From positions 2,764,226 through 2,828,225 of the forward strand of contig PCDI01000004.1 of NCBI GenBank assembly GCA_002778195.1: DNA of 64,000 nucleotides, written 5' to 3'. The translations under genes and the position numbers were made by a program. This document shows positions 22,500 to 33,368 of the stretch, one piece after another. Origin of the DNA: Raffaelea ambrosiae (taxonomy: Eukaryota; Ascomycota; Sordariomycetes; Ophiostomatales; Ophiostomataceae). Every line of letters begins with the position of its first letter. Position 1 is the first letter of the stretch. The notes under the pieces were generated by a model, which saw only the letters and a list, made by a program, of their open reading frames with translations, did not search any database and was not told the origin of the DNA.

Positions 22500-24512
22500 A
22501 TGCGTTTCTCTCAGTCTTCTCTGGCCCTCGTGCCTACGCTGTTGTCCGTCTTCGTCCAGGCAGCTCCCCACCCGGAGCCTGCTGGCCGTGGCGGCCCGGT
22601 CTCAGACCTCGAACACCGTGCTTCTACCTGCAACACGGCCACCAACCGTGCCTGCTGGTCGTCTGGTTTCGACATCGACACTGACTACGAGACCAACACC
22701 CCGGACACTGGTGTTACCCGGACCGTAAGCTCAGGAAACTGGTATTGCCTCGTCCTTGTTAGTCGTGATGCTAACCAGCTATGCAGTACACCCTGGAAGT
22801 GACCGAACACGAGAACTTTGTTGGCCCGGATGGCGATGTCCTGCCTGCTGCCATGCTTATCAATGGTACGAGTCCCAGCTAGCTCTGTGTTGTTAGCGGC
22901 ATCACTTGCTTACAACTTCCTTTCACAGGACAATACCCGGGCCCTACGCTCACTGCGGATTGGGGTGACTATCTCTCCATCACGGTTGTCAACAGCCTCA
23001 AGTACAACGGGTAAGTCCAGCATGCGCGCGTGCACCCGACGTATTCCAGGTGCTGACTGTCTTCTCAGTACCTCCATGCACTGGCACGGTATCCGCCAGC
23101 TCAACACCAACATGCATGACGGTGCCAATGGCGTGACCGAATGCCCGATTCCGCCTGGCGGCTCCTTGACGTACAAGTTCCGGGCCACACAGTACGGCAC
23201 GAGCTGGTACCACTCGCACTTCTCTGCGCAGTACGGAAACGGCGTCTGGGGCACGATTATCATCAACGGCCCGGCTTCTCTGCCGTACGACATTGATCTC
23301 GGCGTATTCCCCGTCAGCGACTACTACAACAGATCGGCCGACGAGCTGGTGTTGTACGCCCAGGATTACGGCCCGCCGCACAGCGACAACGTCATGTTCA
23401 ACGGCACCAACATCAACCCATTCACGGGCAAGGGTGCATACGCCAACGTGACGCTGACGCCCGGCAAGCGCCATCGCCTGCGCCTCCTGAACCCGTCCGT
23501 GGAGAACCACTTTGTGCTGTCCCTGAGCAACCACACATTCACCATCATCGCTGCCGACCTGGTGCCCGTCAATGCGCAAACCGTCGACTACCTCTTCATG
23601 GCCCCCGGGCAGCGCTACGACGTGACCATTGATGCCAGCCAGGACGTTGGCAACTACTGGTTCAACGCCACATTCCCGACCAGCGCCGTGTGCGGCGCCT
23701 CTAACAACCCAGCGCCCGCAGCCATTTTCCGCTACGAGGGTGCATCCGATGATCTGCCAACGTACCCGGGCGAGTCGTATTCGGTGACTGACTGCAACGA
23801 CCTCGACAACCTGACGCCTGTGGTCAGCCGCTCCATCGACGTTTCCGGCTTCACGGCGACGGCCAGCAACGAGCTCGGCATCACGCTCGACATCAACGCC
23901 AAGACGCCCATTTTCACCTGGCGCGTCAACGGCTCCATTGCCGACATAGACTGGAACAAGCCCGTCAACGAGTACATCCTGGAGGGAAACACTAGCTACC
24001 CGTCGAGCAACAATGTGGTGTCTGTCGATGTCGAGAACGAGTGGACCTTTTGGTTGGTTTCGACCGACGCTATCCTGCCCCATCCCATGCATCTTCACGT
24101 ATGTAGTTTTGCTCTCGACTCATTCGCCCTCTTTTTCGTTTTGTTGTTCTAACTTTTCACTCTCTAGGGTCATGATTTTGTTGTCCTCGGCCGCGGCACA
24201 GGCGACTTCTCAGCATCTGACGTTTCCTCTCTGAGCGGCGAGAACCCGGTCCGCCGCGACGTCACCATGCTGCCGGGCAACGGCTGGCTTATCATCGGCT
24301 TCAAGACGGATAACCCGGGCAGCTGGCTGATGCATTGCCACATTGCCTGGCACGTGTCTGGTGGCCTCGCTATGAACTTCTTGGAGCGCATATCAGACTT
24401 CAAAGATTCCGTCTCGAGCGCTGACAAAGAGTCCTTCGATAACAACTGTGCCGCCTGGCGCGACTACTTCCCCAACGATGATCCGTACCCGAAGATTGAC
24501 TCGGGTATCTAA
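22500..24512 (+). CDS. Secreted ascomycete laccase (multicopper oxidase), 586 aa
   Basis: Join 22500-22724, 22787-22865, 22929-23010, 23069-24098, 24168-24512; four introns of 58-69 nt with GT-AG ends, all keeping frame. It oxidises phenolic substrates by one-electron steps with reduction of O2 to water, outside the cell. Residues 1-21 form a signal peptide (hydrophobic core, AxA-type end). The four copper signatures are present: L1 HWHG at about 133-136, L2 WYHSHF at about 175-180, L3 HPMHLHGHDF at 467-476, and L4 HCHIAWHVSGGLAMNFLER from 528. The Cys of HCH ligates the T1 copper, with Leu at the axial position. The protein ends in DSGI, the C-terminal plug (DSG-I/V/L) typical of asco-laccases, so the gene appears complete. 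Several N-x-S/T sites fit secretion. The Cys-rich secreted protein gene downstream is convergent with it. Confidence 0.95.
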
Positions 24513-25215
24513 ACCGCAAAAGAAAAGATGTCTTCTGGGAACCAGAAAGTCTGGAGCCAAAAGACATGATGCGAAGAAACACACACACACACACACACAC
24601 ACAACACAGGGCTGTTGATTTTTCCATCCAACCACGGAACACTGACAGGCCGCTTCTGGTCTTTGAGATGCAGAAAACAGCACGAACATGTCGTCTTGAT
24701 GCCCTCATGGTTTATGACCCTTATTTTCTTTGTTTTATTTTTTTTTTACTCTTCATTTCAATGTTTGGACATTGCCGTTTCATTCGATTCACTATCCTTT
24801 ACCTTATACCATTTGTATTGCTGGCATTTTCACCTTTCCCCTAGTTCTCTCAGGATTATCCGAGGCAATATGGCCAAGTGGACCTTTGATTTCTAGCCTT
24901 CTTCTTCTTGCATCACACTTTGTACTACTACTATTTATTTCTTTTGTGCTTTTTGTGTTTTCTGGACACATAGAATGTTCATTCTTTGCATATACGATAA
25001 TAAAGAATATAAAACAAAAATATTTCAACAACATTGTTACATGCCCTTCTGTGCAAATTTGTCTGTACAAGTCCGCGGGCTCGTGGCAGACGAAAACTGC
25101 TGACTTTCTCTCTCATGAAAGAAAAAAGAAGAATCACTCTCAATGATTATACGTTTGATCTTTTTCAAACATGGCTGCAAATGTCCTGTTTCTCTTTCTT
25201 CTTTCCCTTTTTTTT
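24513..25215. other. Convergent intergenic region with CA microsatellite
   Basis: 3' regions of the laccase (+) and the Cys-rich gene (-). A (CA) tract of about 12 units lies at 24579-24603, and the rest is T-rich. No gene seen. Confidence 0.6.
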
Positions 25216-26011
25216 TCACACTCCACTGGTACATCGTGATCCCAAGATCTGAATCTCGGTACAGCCGCGAGTGACCACTTCCGTTGCGTCTGTCGGTCGA
25301 CTCTGGGCCGGCGACAGTGACACGCTCGCTCTTCGTTCCCGCCCGCTGCCGGGGCAGTACCGCCGCTCCTGCACGGTCGTGTAGGCTGTTGCGCACGTCC
25401 CTGTGGCCGCTGCTGTGGTCCTGTCGGGCGTCTCGCCCGCCACAACGGCACACGTCAACGCTGCGCCCGTCACGTACTGGGTGGCCGTCCGCGAGACGGT
25501 GCGCTGTACGGTGACCGTGGACTCTTCGGCCGCACAGCCGCAGTGCGCGGGCCGGAGGTGGCCGCACACAATGTCCTCAGTGAGTCCGGTTCGCGTCACG
25601 GTGGCCGTGCTGGGGCAGCCGGGGTTGGGTCCGGGGATGGTGGAGACCACGGTGGAGGCGGTCACGAGGACCAGATGGGTGTACGTCTGGGGAGGATGGC
25701 GGTCCTCGTCGTCCGCATGTCGAAGTCTCGCAGCACGAGCCTCCCGGTCGCAGACCACACCACAGGCCAGATGCGGTGGCTTTGGGCAGGGCGAGGTGAT
25801 CCGGTCCACCTCGGTTGTGTGGGTGTAGCAGGCCGGACAGTTGTTCTGCGGCGTCGGCGAGGCACTGCAGTTTTTTGTTTTCATGGTCAACCTTTAGAAG
25901 AAGGAAAAAAACCCCATTTTCACGTTCGAAGGGCATTTCTGGTATCTGAACTCACCTTACTATGGACGCCACCAAGAAGAGACCCCCCGCTAGAAAGCTA
26001 GTACGTTTCAT
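25216..26011 (-). CDS. Secreted Cys- and Thr-rich protein of unknown function, 234 aa
   Basis: Exon 1 runs 26011-25956 and encodes MKRTSFLAGGLFLVASIV, a clear signal peptide. The intron is 25955-25865 (GTGAGT donor, CTGCAG acceptor), and exon 2 runs 25864-25216. Joining them gives a Ser codon across the junction and an uninterrupted frame, so the N-terminal exon is well supported although exon 2 alone opens with TTG. The mature part starts ASPTPQNNCPACYTHTTEV, a Cys-x2-Cys motif, followed by paired-Cys segments separated by Thr/Val-rich stretches (VTASTVVSTIPGPNPGCPST). This style is seen in fungal secreted or cell-wall-associated proteins. I do not recognise a named family. The middle (about residues 45-65) is Arg/Asp-rich and less typical, so a small frameshift or missed intron there is possible. 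Confidence 0.65.
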
Positions 26012-28860
26012 GATTCTTTTTCAGCTGGTGCCCGGGGTTTTTTTCTTTTCTGGTCTGGAATGACGATCAATCTCGAAAATGAAAAGACATGATGCACGGC
26101 GTACTCAACGGGCCATAATATGAGCGAACCTGCAAAACCATGTCGTCTGTCGGAGATGCTTGCTGTGCCCATATGCTCTTGGGAATATATTAAAAAAAAT
26201 AAAAAAAAGCATACCACTGGTCCATGATCGACCAACCCGACAGCGAGAGAACCAGGAACTACGAGCGAGCAACAGGCCCATGTTAGTTCAGGCTGTTCAA
26301 GCCGGGTAAAAAGTAGAGGATGGCTGCCAGACTACGCCGCGGGTGTGCCTCACGACCACCACCAGCTGGCCTAGGTTGGATGCATGTTCTTTGCCTCTGT
26401 GCAATTTGTGTAAATTGACCCCACCCCCCCTCCTATCGAGTTTCCAAGACTTTGATTTGCCTGTGTTCTGTTTTCGGTGTGCTTCTGAGATCACCCTGGC
26501 TCGGTGTAAGTCGATGTCACGTGCTCACACGCCGGAGACAACTCGCTGCCGAGTTGCCAACTAAACTGGTCAGGATCCTTCTCCGGATTTGGGACGGACA
26601 CGGAGGACGGACATCTGCTGCGTCTAAGCGTGAACGTATAGTTGAGCAGACCGAGGCCTTGTTCTCAGCCGCACCTCGGCCAGCACGGTACGGGGGGCTC
26701 TCTTCTTTTTTTTTCTTCTCCGTGATCCGAATTGATACTCTGTCCTGCAACGGCCGTAACCACTTACATGAACGGCCACCTTTCTCCTTCCTTATTCTTT
26801 TCCCTGCCTCGGACTGCTCTTGCGTCCCGTCTCTCCCTCTGGTTCTCCAGAAAAACAGACAAAAAAAAGAAAACAAAAAAAGTCGGACTCCGGCAGCTTC
26901 GAGCTGGGCTTCGACTTCGGGTTTTCAGGTAGCATTGCATTTTGTCCTTCGGTGTCCTTCGGGTAAATAGATTTTTTTTTTTTTTGGATCTCTGCTACTC
27001 TTGTGCTGTCTTCCGCCGCCGAACGCCCCGCCTGTCAGCTCACCGCCAGGCCGAGCTGGGACCGGTGCTTGGTCAGGAATGGCGTGTGTTGTCTAGTGCC
27101 AGCTGCGTCGCCCGTTGCGACCCTATCTGGCCATGTTGCCTGTAGGTGTGTGTTGCTCGAGAATTCAGAACATTGTCGTTGCTCGCCACAAGCTTGCGCC
27201 ATTCGGGTGCGGAATTTTTTCCGATTGTTTATCTTGCTGGTAGATTGATCGACCAGGAGGAGCCAGCTTTTGTTTTTGTTTTTTTCTTGTTTTTTGCCCC
27301 CTTCTTTCAGTTGTTCTGCCTGTTGTATTGTTGTATTCCGTTTTCTTTCGTCCTGGCGCTGCCGTATTTGAGCAACGCGTAACCAGAGTTGTGCTACAGC
27401 GTTGCGCCGGATCCGCCGGGGTCGGATTTGGCTAACCCGAGGGAACGGTGGCGCAACAGCGCAACAGGCTGCCGAGATGCCATATATGATTAGACGACTA
27501 TTAGGGGAGGGGGGGGGGGGTGTTATTTGTGCTTTCGGGAAAGAGTGCGAGGGCGTAGCAGAGACGCTCGGAAAGGCCGACAGGTTCCAATGGCCGTCGG
27601 GCGGGCTTACATAGTATTAGGCGCTTGACCTGACCACCGAGCGGCGGGCGATGGAAAATCGACTGCACCAATTACTGTACAGCCAAGCTGTCCGAGTACT
27701 GGGCTGGTCCCCCCTCCATTTTCCTGGAGTGTTTTCCCCCGCCAAGCTCCACCGTGTCTTGCTCTGCGTCCCATTGCCCAGGAAAACTCCGTCGGTCGCA
27801 CCTTCCTGGTCCGCTTCGCGACAATTACACCGTACTGTACGATCAATGCGGGATGTGTGGGCGGGAAGGCAGTCCCTCGATCAGCGGGCGGCAGGCACGA
27901 TGGATAGATAGCCAAGAGCTGCCCCTTCCCCTTTTGTGAAAAGGGAATGTTCCATTGGCCGATTCCTCCCCCCCCTTTATTATTTCGCGTCTTGAAGTTG
28001 ACTAGATTCGGCAGACCAACTCTCTTTTTTTTTCTTCTTTTTTTCTCTTCTTGTCCGTTTGGCCTTCCTTTGTTATCAGCCGCCAACAAACGCAACAACC
28101 CCAACGAGACAAACGAGACTTACGCCTGTGTCCCCACATCAGACGAAGCACCCCCAGAAACCAGGGGAGAAAAAGTTTGCCCCCCCCCCTCCCTTCCCCT
28201 CCAACAGAAGGCCAGCCAAAGGCTGAAGGAATAACAGCAGCGAAGCAGAAGCTCGCCTGCCGAGCTGGAGGGACCGATACCACCCACCCCACGGAAAACC
28301 CCCGCCACCGAGGCGGTCCCATCAGCCAAAGCCAGCTGCGAGTCCAGAAAAAAAGGAAAAAAAAGCCGACCCTCGCCTTTAGTCCAAAAATCCGGGACGC
28401 AGACGCAGACGCAGACAACCAACTATTACCCTTCCTACAGCTACCCAAACCCGCACAACCACGGTTCAACCACGGTTCTCGAAAGCCGGGGCGCCAGTCA
28501 TCAAGCCTGTCAGTCAGCCTGGCCCTGCCATTGGCCATCTCTACTCGCGCTCGATTTTTGGGGGTTTGTTTGTTTTACATATACGAGGGGCTCGCGTTCA
28601 AGGCCAGACGCCACTGCCATACCACCCAAACCTACACAACAGCAAACCATCAGCAAACGACCGCCACCCACCCCGTGTCTCCCCGCGCGAGGAGCTGAGC
28701 TTCTTCCCTTCCTTCCGGGCAGCTGTCACCTTCCCGAAGCGCCTGGCAGAGTTGCTTGTGCGTGCGCGCGCGCGTGTGTGTGGCGTGTGGACGTGTGTGT
28801 CCTGCGTGTGCTACGCTTGCCTCGTCATCCTTATATCTTGGCATCGCAGCCAGCTTGCTT
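26012..28860. other. Intergenic, no gene seen
   Basis: T-rich tracts, a G-run at about 27507-27520, and an imperfect gacgca repeat near 28396-28417. A 215-residue open frame at 28051-28698 has low-complexity, shifting composition and lies just before a TATA box, so it looks like promoter or leader DNA. Confidence 0.5.
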
Positions 28861-28868
28861 TATAAAAG
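28861..28868 (+). promoter_or_regulatory. TATA box upstream of the Rap1GDS1-like gene
   Basis: tataaaag lies about 18 bp before the duplicated block that holds the leader of the downstream gene. Its distance to the ATG (about 540 bp as assembled) shrinks to about 290 bp if the duplication is an artefact. Confidence 0.5.
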
Positions 28869-28885
28869 CTGTCCCGAAGCTTCTC

Positions 28886-29392
28886 TTCAGTCTTTTAGAG
28901 AGGCACCAGAATTGGCTTCTTGGAGATTAGCATAACTGCTGCTGCTGCTGCTGCTGCATCCTGTCGTCTCTTTTTTGGGGGGAATTTCTTCTCGCCGTTG
29001 TTGGTTTTCTTCTTATCTTAGCTGCCGCCGTTTTTTTTTTTTTTTCTCTTTTTTCCCTTTTTGGTGCCTCTCGTGTTCTCTGGCAGGCTTGGCTCGTCTG
29101 TGACTAGCTGGGAAATGCTTGCGCTGCGTCTACTCNTTCAGTCTTTTAGAGAGGCACCAGAATTGGCTTCTTGGAGATTAGCATAACTGCTGCTGCTGCT
29201 GCTGCTGCATCCTGTCGTCTCTTTTTTGGGGTCTCTCTCTCCCCGCCTGCCTTGTCCTACGCTGCCTCGTTGCCTCAATCAGCTTCTTTTTTTTTTCTTT
29301 TTCTCTTTTTTCCCTTTTTGGTGCCTCTCGTGTTCTCTGGCAGGCTTGGCTCGTCTGTGACTAGCTGGGAAATGCTTGCGCTGCGTCTACTC
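28886..29392. repeat. Tandem duplicate around an N, with two 95-bp identical anchors; probable assembly artefact
   Basis: Block A (28886-28980) equals 29137-29231 and block B (29041-29135) equals 29298-29392; each is exactly 95 bp and identical between copies. The segments between A and B differ completely (60 bp at 28981-29040, 66 bp at 29232-29297). The copies are joined by a single N at 29136. This looks like two alternative paths of the same locus written in series. A (gct) tract lies in each A block. It falls in the leader of the Rap1GDS1-like gene and does not touch its coding exons. Confidence 0.85.
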
Positions 29393-29406
29393 CCACGAGC
29401 AGCAAC

Positions 29407-32400
29407 ATGAGGGTGGCCGACATCCAGCAGCTCTTCCAGGCCACGGCCGCGCCAAGTTTCGGGCGCGGTGTCCAGGATGACAACAATAACAACGACGACG
29501 CCGCCGATGGCTTCAGCAGCCTGTCTCCGGCCGAGCAGGCTCGCCGAACCGCCAACCTCCAGCAGGTCCTGCTGACTGTCCAGCAACTCTGGGTGTCCGG
29601 ACATCATGACCTGGACGCTGTTGCCGAGATACTCGGCGACGGTAGCCGCGACGGTAATAAGAACGCCCCTTTTTTTCCCATCTTCTCGTTCCCGTTTGTG
29701 CCGGCCCCGTTGGTGTCCAGTTTAGTACACGCTTTGCACACTCTACACACGCACTACACGTACAACCATCCCACAAGCACATAGCCCCATACAGACCTTA
29801 CTCATCACCTCACACTTGCGTGCTCTGTTTTTGCGGAGGCATACATTCGGATCCGGGTTTACTTGTAACTTGCCGCCGCTGCCGCTCGGGCTGTTCGTTG
29901 GCTCCGCTCCGAGCCGGCTGAGTCGGCACGCACCGTTCCCCCCCCTCCTCCCTCCCATACATATGCTTATAGACACGGCACGGGAAAGCACGCGTACTTT
30001 CGCACTTCCCGTCTGCGGCCGACGGTGAACAAAACGCTAACGATGCAACCAATGCACAGCGTCTTGGCGAATACCCATCGGCAAGTCGGGCCTGCTGGAT
30101 TTCTTCCTCGGCATCCTGTCTGTCGCCGGCCTGCGCCAGTCTCTCACCATCCACACTCTACGGCTCATCGGCAACTCCTGTGCAGACGAAGGTAGGTCAA
30201 GCGAGCTGCCCGAACCGAGCCTCACTTTTAGGAGGCGTGCGACTCTTCCATGTCACGCCGACCGCTAACCTCAAATCTAGACAGCAACCGTGCGCGTGTT
30301 GTATCTGGCAACCATCTCGCCAACATTGTCTCTCTGCTGCGTGATGACTCGATTCTGGCCTTTGTCATCCCAGTTCTGTACAATATCTGCGTTGACTATG
30401 GTAAGAAACGTCTTTGTTTTGGCGCCGCCTGCCTGAGACGCCTCGTCTTTGCTTCGTCTTGTTATTCCTCTGGTGACTAACCATTCTTCCCCCCGCAGAG
30501 CCCGCACAATTGCAAGCCAGCCAGGCCTACCTAAGCCGCGCTCTGATAGCCATTGTGTCGTCTCCTCGGCTGGGGCACTGCCGCGCATTCTTGAATATTA
30601 TCTGCAAGATCCTAGGGCTGCTTGTGTCGCAAGGTATGTTTTTTTTTTTTTTTTTTTTCCCCAAGACGGCGGATTCAAAGGACTGCCACCATGTTGCATC
30701 TACAGACACCGACTAACGGGTACCCCGAATGGACAAATAGACTGCGAGGCCTCCTTGGCAGATCCAGCCACGCCTGTGTATTTGCTGGCCCTGGCCACGA
30801 ATCTTGACAACCTCCTTGACGTCGAGGAATTTCTCGTGCTGCTCACCGTCTCGCTCTCCTACCTGACCTACGAGCCCTTCCAGGAAGAGCTCATCCGCCA
30901 AGGCGCTGTGCAGTCTCTGCTGACCGCCTATGCCAACACCTATTCTAAATACGATGTTTCCCAGATCGAACCCGAAGAGGCCGAAGAGCTCAAGCTCGTC
31001 CGCAACCGCTTCACGCACACCATTGCGGACATTTCGGGCCTTGCGTCGTTCATTTCGACATATCCTCTGTCGTCGCCCGTTGTCAAGCTCCTGGTGTCTT
31101 GGGTCTCCAACCGCCACAGCAATGCGAATCTCAAGGCAACGGCGTGCTTTGCTCTTGGCAACCTGGCCCGTTCGGACGAGTCGAGCATATCGTTGGTTCA
31201 CGACTTCCAGATTCACACCGCTGTGATCAACCTCCTCTCCAAGTACCAGCCAACGAGCACGCATCCCCTCTCTCTGGCCGACGACTCTGACGAGGCACCC
31301 CCGCCATCCCAGCTTCTATATGCCGCCCTTTCTTTTCTCAAAAATCTCGCCATTCCCGTCGTCAACAAACCTGTTCTCGGTGTGCTACTGGACCAGCCGG
31401 CGAACATCCTGCCGCGCCTGTGGGCTACCACCGACACGCAGCCGCAGGTCCAATTTGCGGCTGTCTCCCTCACTCGGCTTTTGCTTGTGTCATGCCCAGA
31501 AAACGTCCGTCGTATTTGCTCGCCGCTCTCCCCAGACCCGTCGTCCCCTGCGCATGATCGGAGCAACGTTCATGTTCTCTCGACTCTCTTCAACCGCATC
31601 GACGCAGAAAACACCAAGACCGAGGCCGCCCGTGCCATGGCTACGATCTGCCGTGTGCTCCATTCTGCCCCGCCCGACGTACAAGTCTTGTCCGATGACT
31701 GGGAGCCCACTGATGGCCAGTCCGACCTAACAAATGGCGTGCTGCCGCTCCCACAGCCGCCGAATAATGTGACCAACGGTGCTGACTCTGCGGTACCCAC
31801 AGTTGTGACAAATGTGCCCGAGGCGCCAGTCAATGCGAGACGTGTACATTTCTATACGCTCCACTGGGATATTGCCGACTCTTTGTCATATCTCATGACG
31901 CAGGAAAAGTTCCCCGTTCTGCGCTCCGAGGTCTGGTTCATCAGTGCGCTGATGGGCCGGTCACCTGACGGGGCCCGTCTCATCATGCGGGCTCTACACC
32001 CGTTCGAGGCGTGTCGCGCCCTGGTTGAGGCCGTCTGCGGCCGTGACATGTTTGACGGCCACGAGTTGATTGCCGATTTTCCAGATATGATTGAAAGAAT
32101 CGGCGCAACGGGAAGCGGCGCTGCTGCCGGCAGTGGTCTCGGGAAATCGCCCGCTTCTCAGACACTCTCGCCCGTGCCTAGGCGGTCTCTGGATGAGATA
32201 AGCGCGGACACTCTGCCAGCAAGCAATGGTAGCAGTGGCGCTACCACCGCCACAAGTGGTACCAATGGTGTATCCCCAGCTTCGGCTTCGGCTCTTACTG
32301 CCACTAGCACCGGCGGCGCCCCAGCGTCGTCGGTGGCCATGGGCATCGAGGGCCTGGGCCTGGAGCCGCAGCAGGTGGAGACGGCACACCACGCCAATAT

Positions 32401-32560
32401 TGCGCGGGTAGACCGCGAGAACGGCCTGGTGCTGATTGCTGAGGTTCTCAAGAATTACGGCGACTTTTTGCCGTTCATCCGCCGCGGCCTGTACGAGCAG
32501 ATTCTACAGACGGGTGGCGAGATGGTTATCCATGCCCAAGCTACGGATCTAGAGAAATAG
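29407..32560 (+). CDS. Armadillo-repeat protein, Rap1GDS1-like (small GTPase GDP dissociation stimulator type), 817 aa
   Basis: Join 29407-29653, 30060-30191, 30281-30400, 30499-30633, 30741-32560; total 2454 nt in frame. Intron 1 is long (406 nt) and intron 4 contains a run of about 20 T. The protein is mostly alpha-helical armadillo repeats: IHTLRLIGNSCAD, FVIPVLYNICVDY, LKATACFALGNLARSDES and LLYAALSFLKNLAIPV are typical repeat cores. Order and length resemble the fungal relatives of SmgGDS/Rap1GDS1, cytosolic chaperone/exchange factors for prenylated small GTPases. A low-complexity Ser/Thr/Ala stretch (about residues 660-735) interrupts the last repeats, and the end (VLIAEVLKNYGDFLPFIRRG) is again repeat-like. 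The specific GTPase partner is not shown by the sequence. Confidence 0.8.
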
Positions 32561-33368
32561 TAACCACGCGATGGTTTATTTTGTGCGAATTTTCGTCGTT
32601 GCCCTTTTTTTTTTGGCTCGGCGTATTAGGAAAAGGAACACGATGATAATAGAAAGCGTCGACCTGTTTGTTTGAGCAGGGGACAAGGAAAGGAGGGCCG
32701 CTATAGGATAATCCCCAACGAATACGAATAGTTAATACCAATAATACGCTGAAGGACGTCAATATGACTGGCCATATACATGCCTACGAGCTCGCAAACA
32801 ATGTTTTATGATCTTTTTGATTTTTTTTTTCTGTAGTGTAAATCTTCTTCAGAAGTTACCCTAGTTGGGCCTTGTTTTTCTTTATCCGTTTCTGTGCGTG
32901 TGTGTGCGCTTTGCCTCTCTGCCTGTAACTCTTTTCTTTTCTTTTCACGAATATTACCACCACCAAAGGAGACGGGTGCCAGAAAAAAGAAAGAACTGTG
33001 GAATGCTGTTCTTGGGTGGAGAGGGAAGGGAGCGTTTCCCAATGTTTGTTTTGTCCTTTTTTTTGTTCTGTTGTTCTCCTTTTTTGTTGATACTTGGTGA
33101 TCCCACCCGAAGAGATTAAAAACACACAACACAATAACGCAACCCAAAAAATAAGAAGCAACCAGACAGGAGGAGGCGCAACAATCCACAGACACACACA
33201 CGCACACACACACAGAAGAAGTCGCGGGTGATTTTTTTTCCGTTCCGTTCCGTCCCAGTCCCTACTCCGTCGACGACGACCCGAACATGCTTGTTATTTT
33301 GTTGTTCGACCTGAACACACACACCTCGTTCTTTTCTCGCTCCACTTTCCCGTTCTTCTGCTCGCCGC
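32561..33368. other. Convergent intergenic region
   Basis: 3' regions of the Rap1GDS1-like gene (+) and eL13 (-). T- and A-rich with a short CA/GT tract near 33190-33215. No gene seen. Confidence 0.6.

Noticed and set aside
22998..24098. 366-codon open frame antisense to the laccase
   Set aside because: It mirrors the large laccase exon and arises from GC-rich codon use; the product is low-complexity with no family motif.
28051..28698. 215-codon plus-strand frame before the Rap1GDS1-like gene
   Set aside because: Composition shifts along the frame, there is no motif, and it lies just upstream of a TATA box, so it is likely non-coding.
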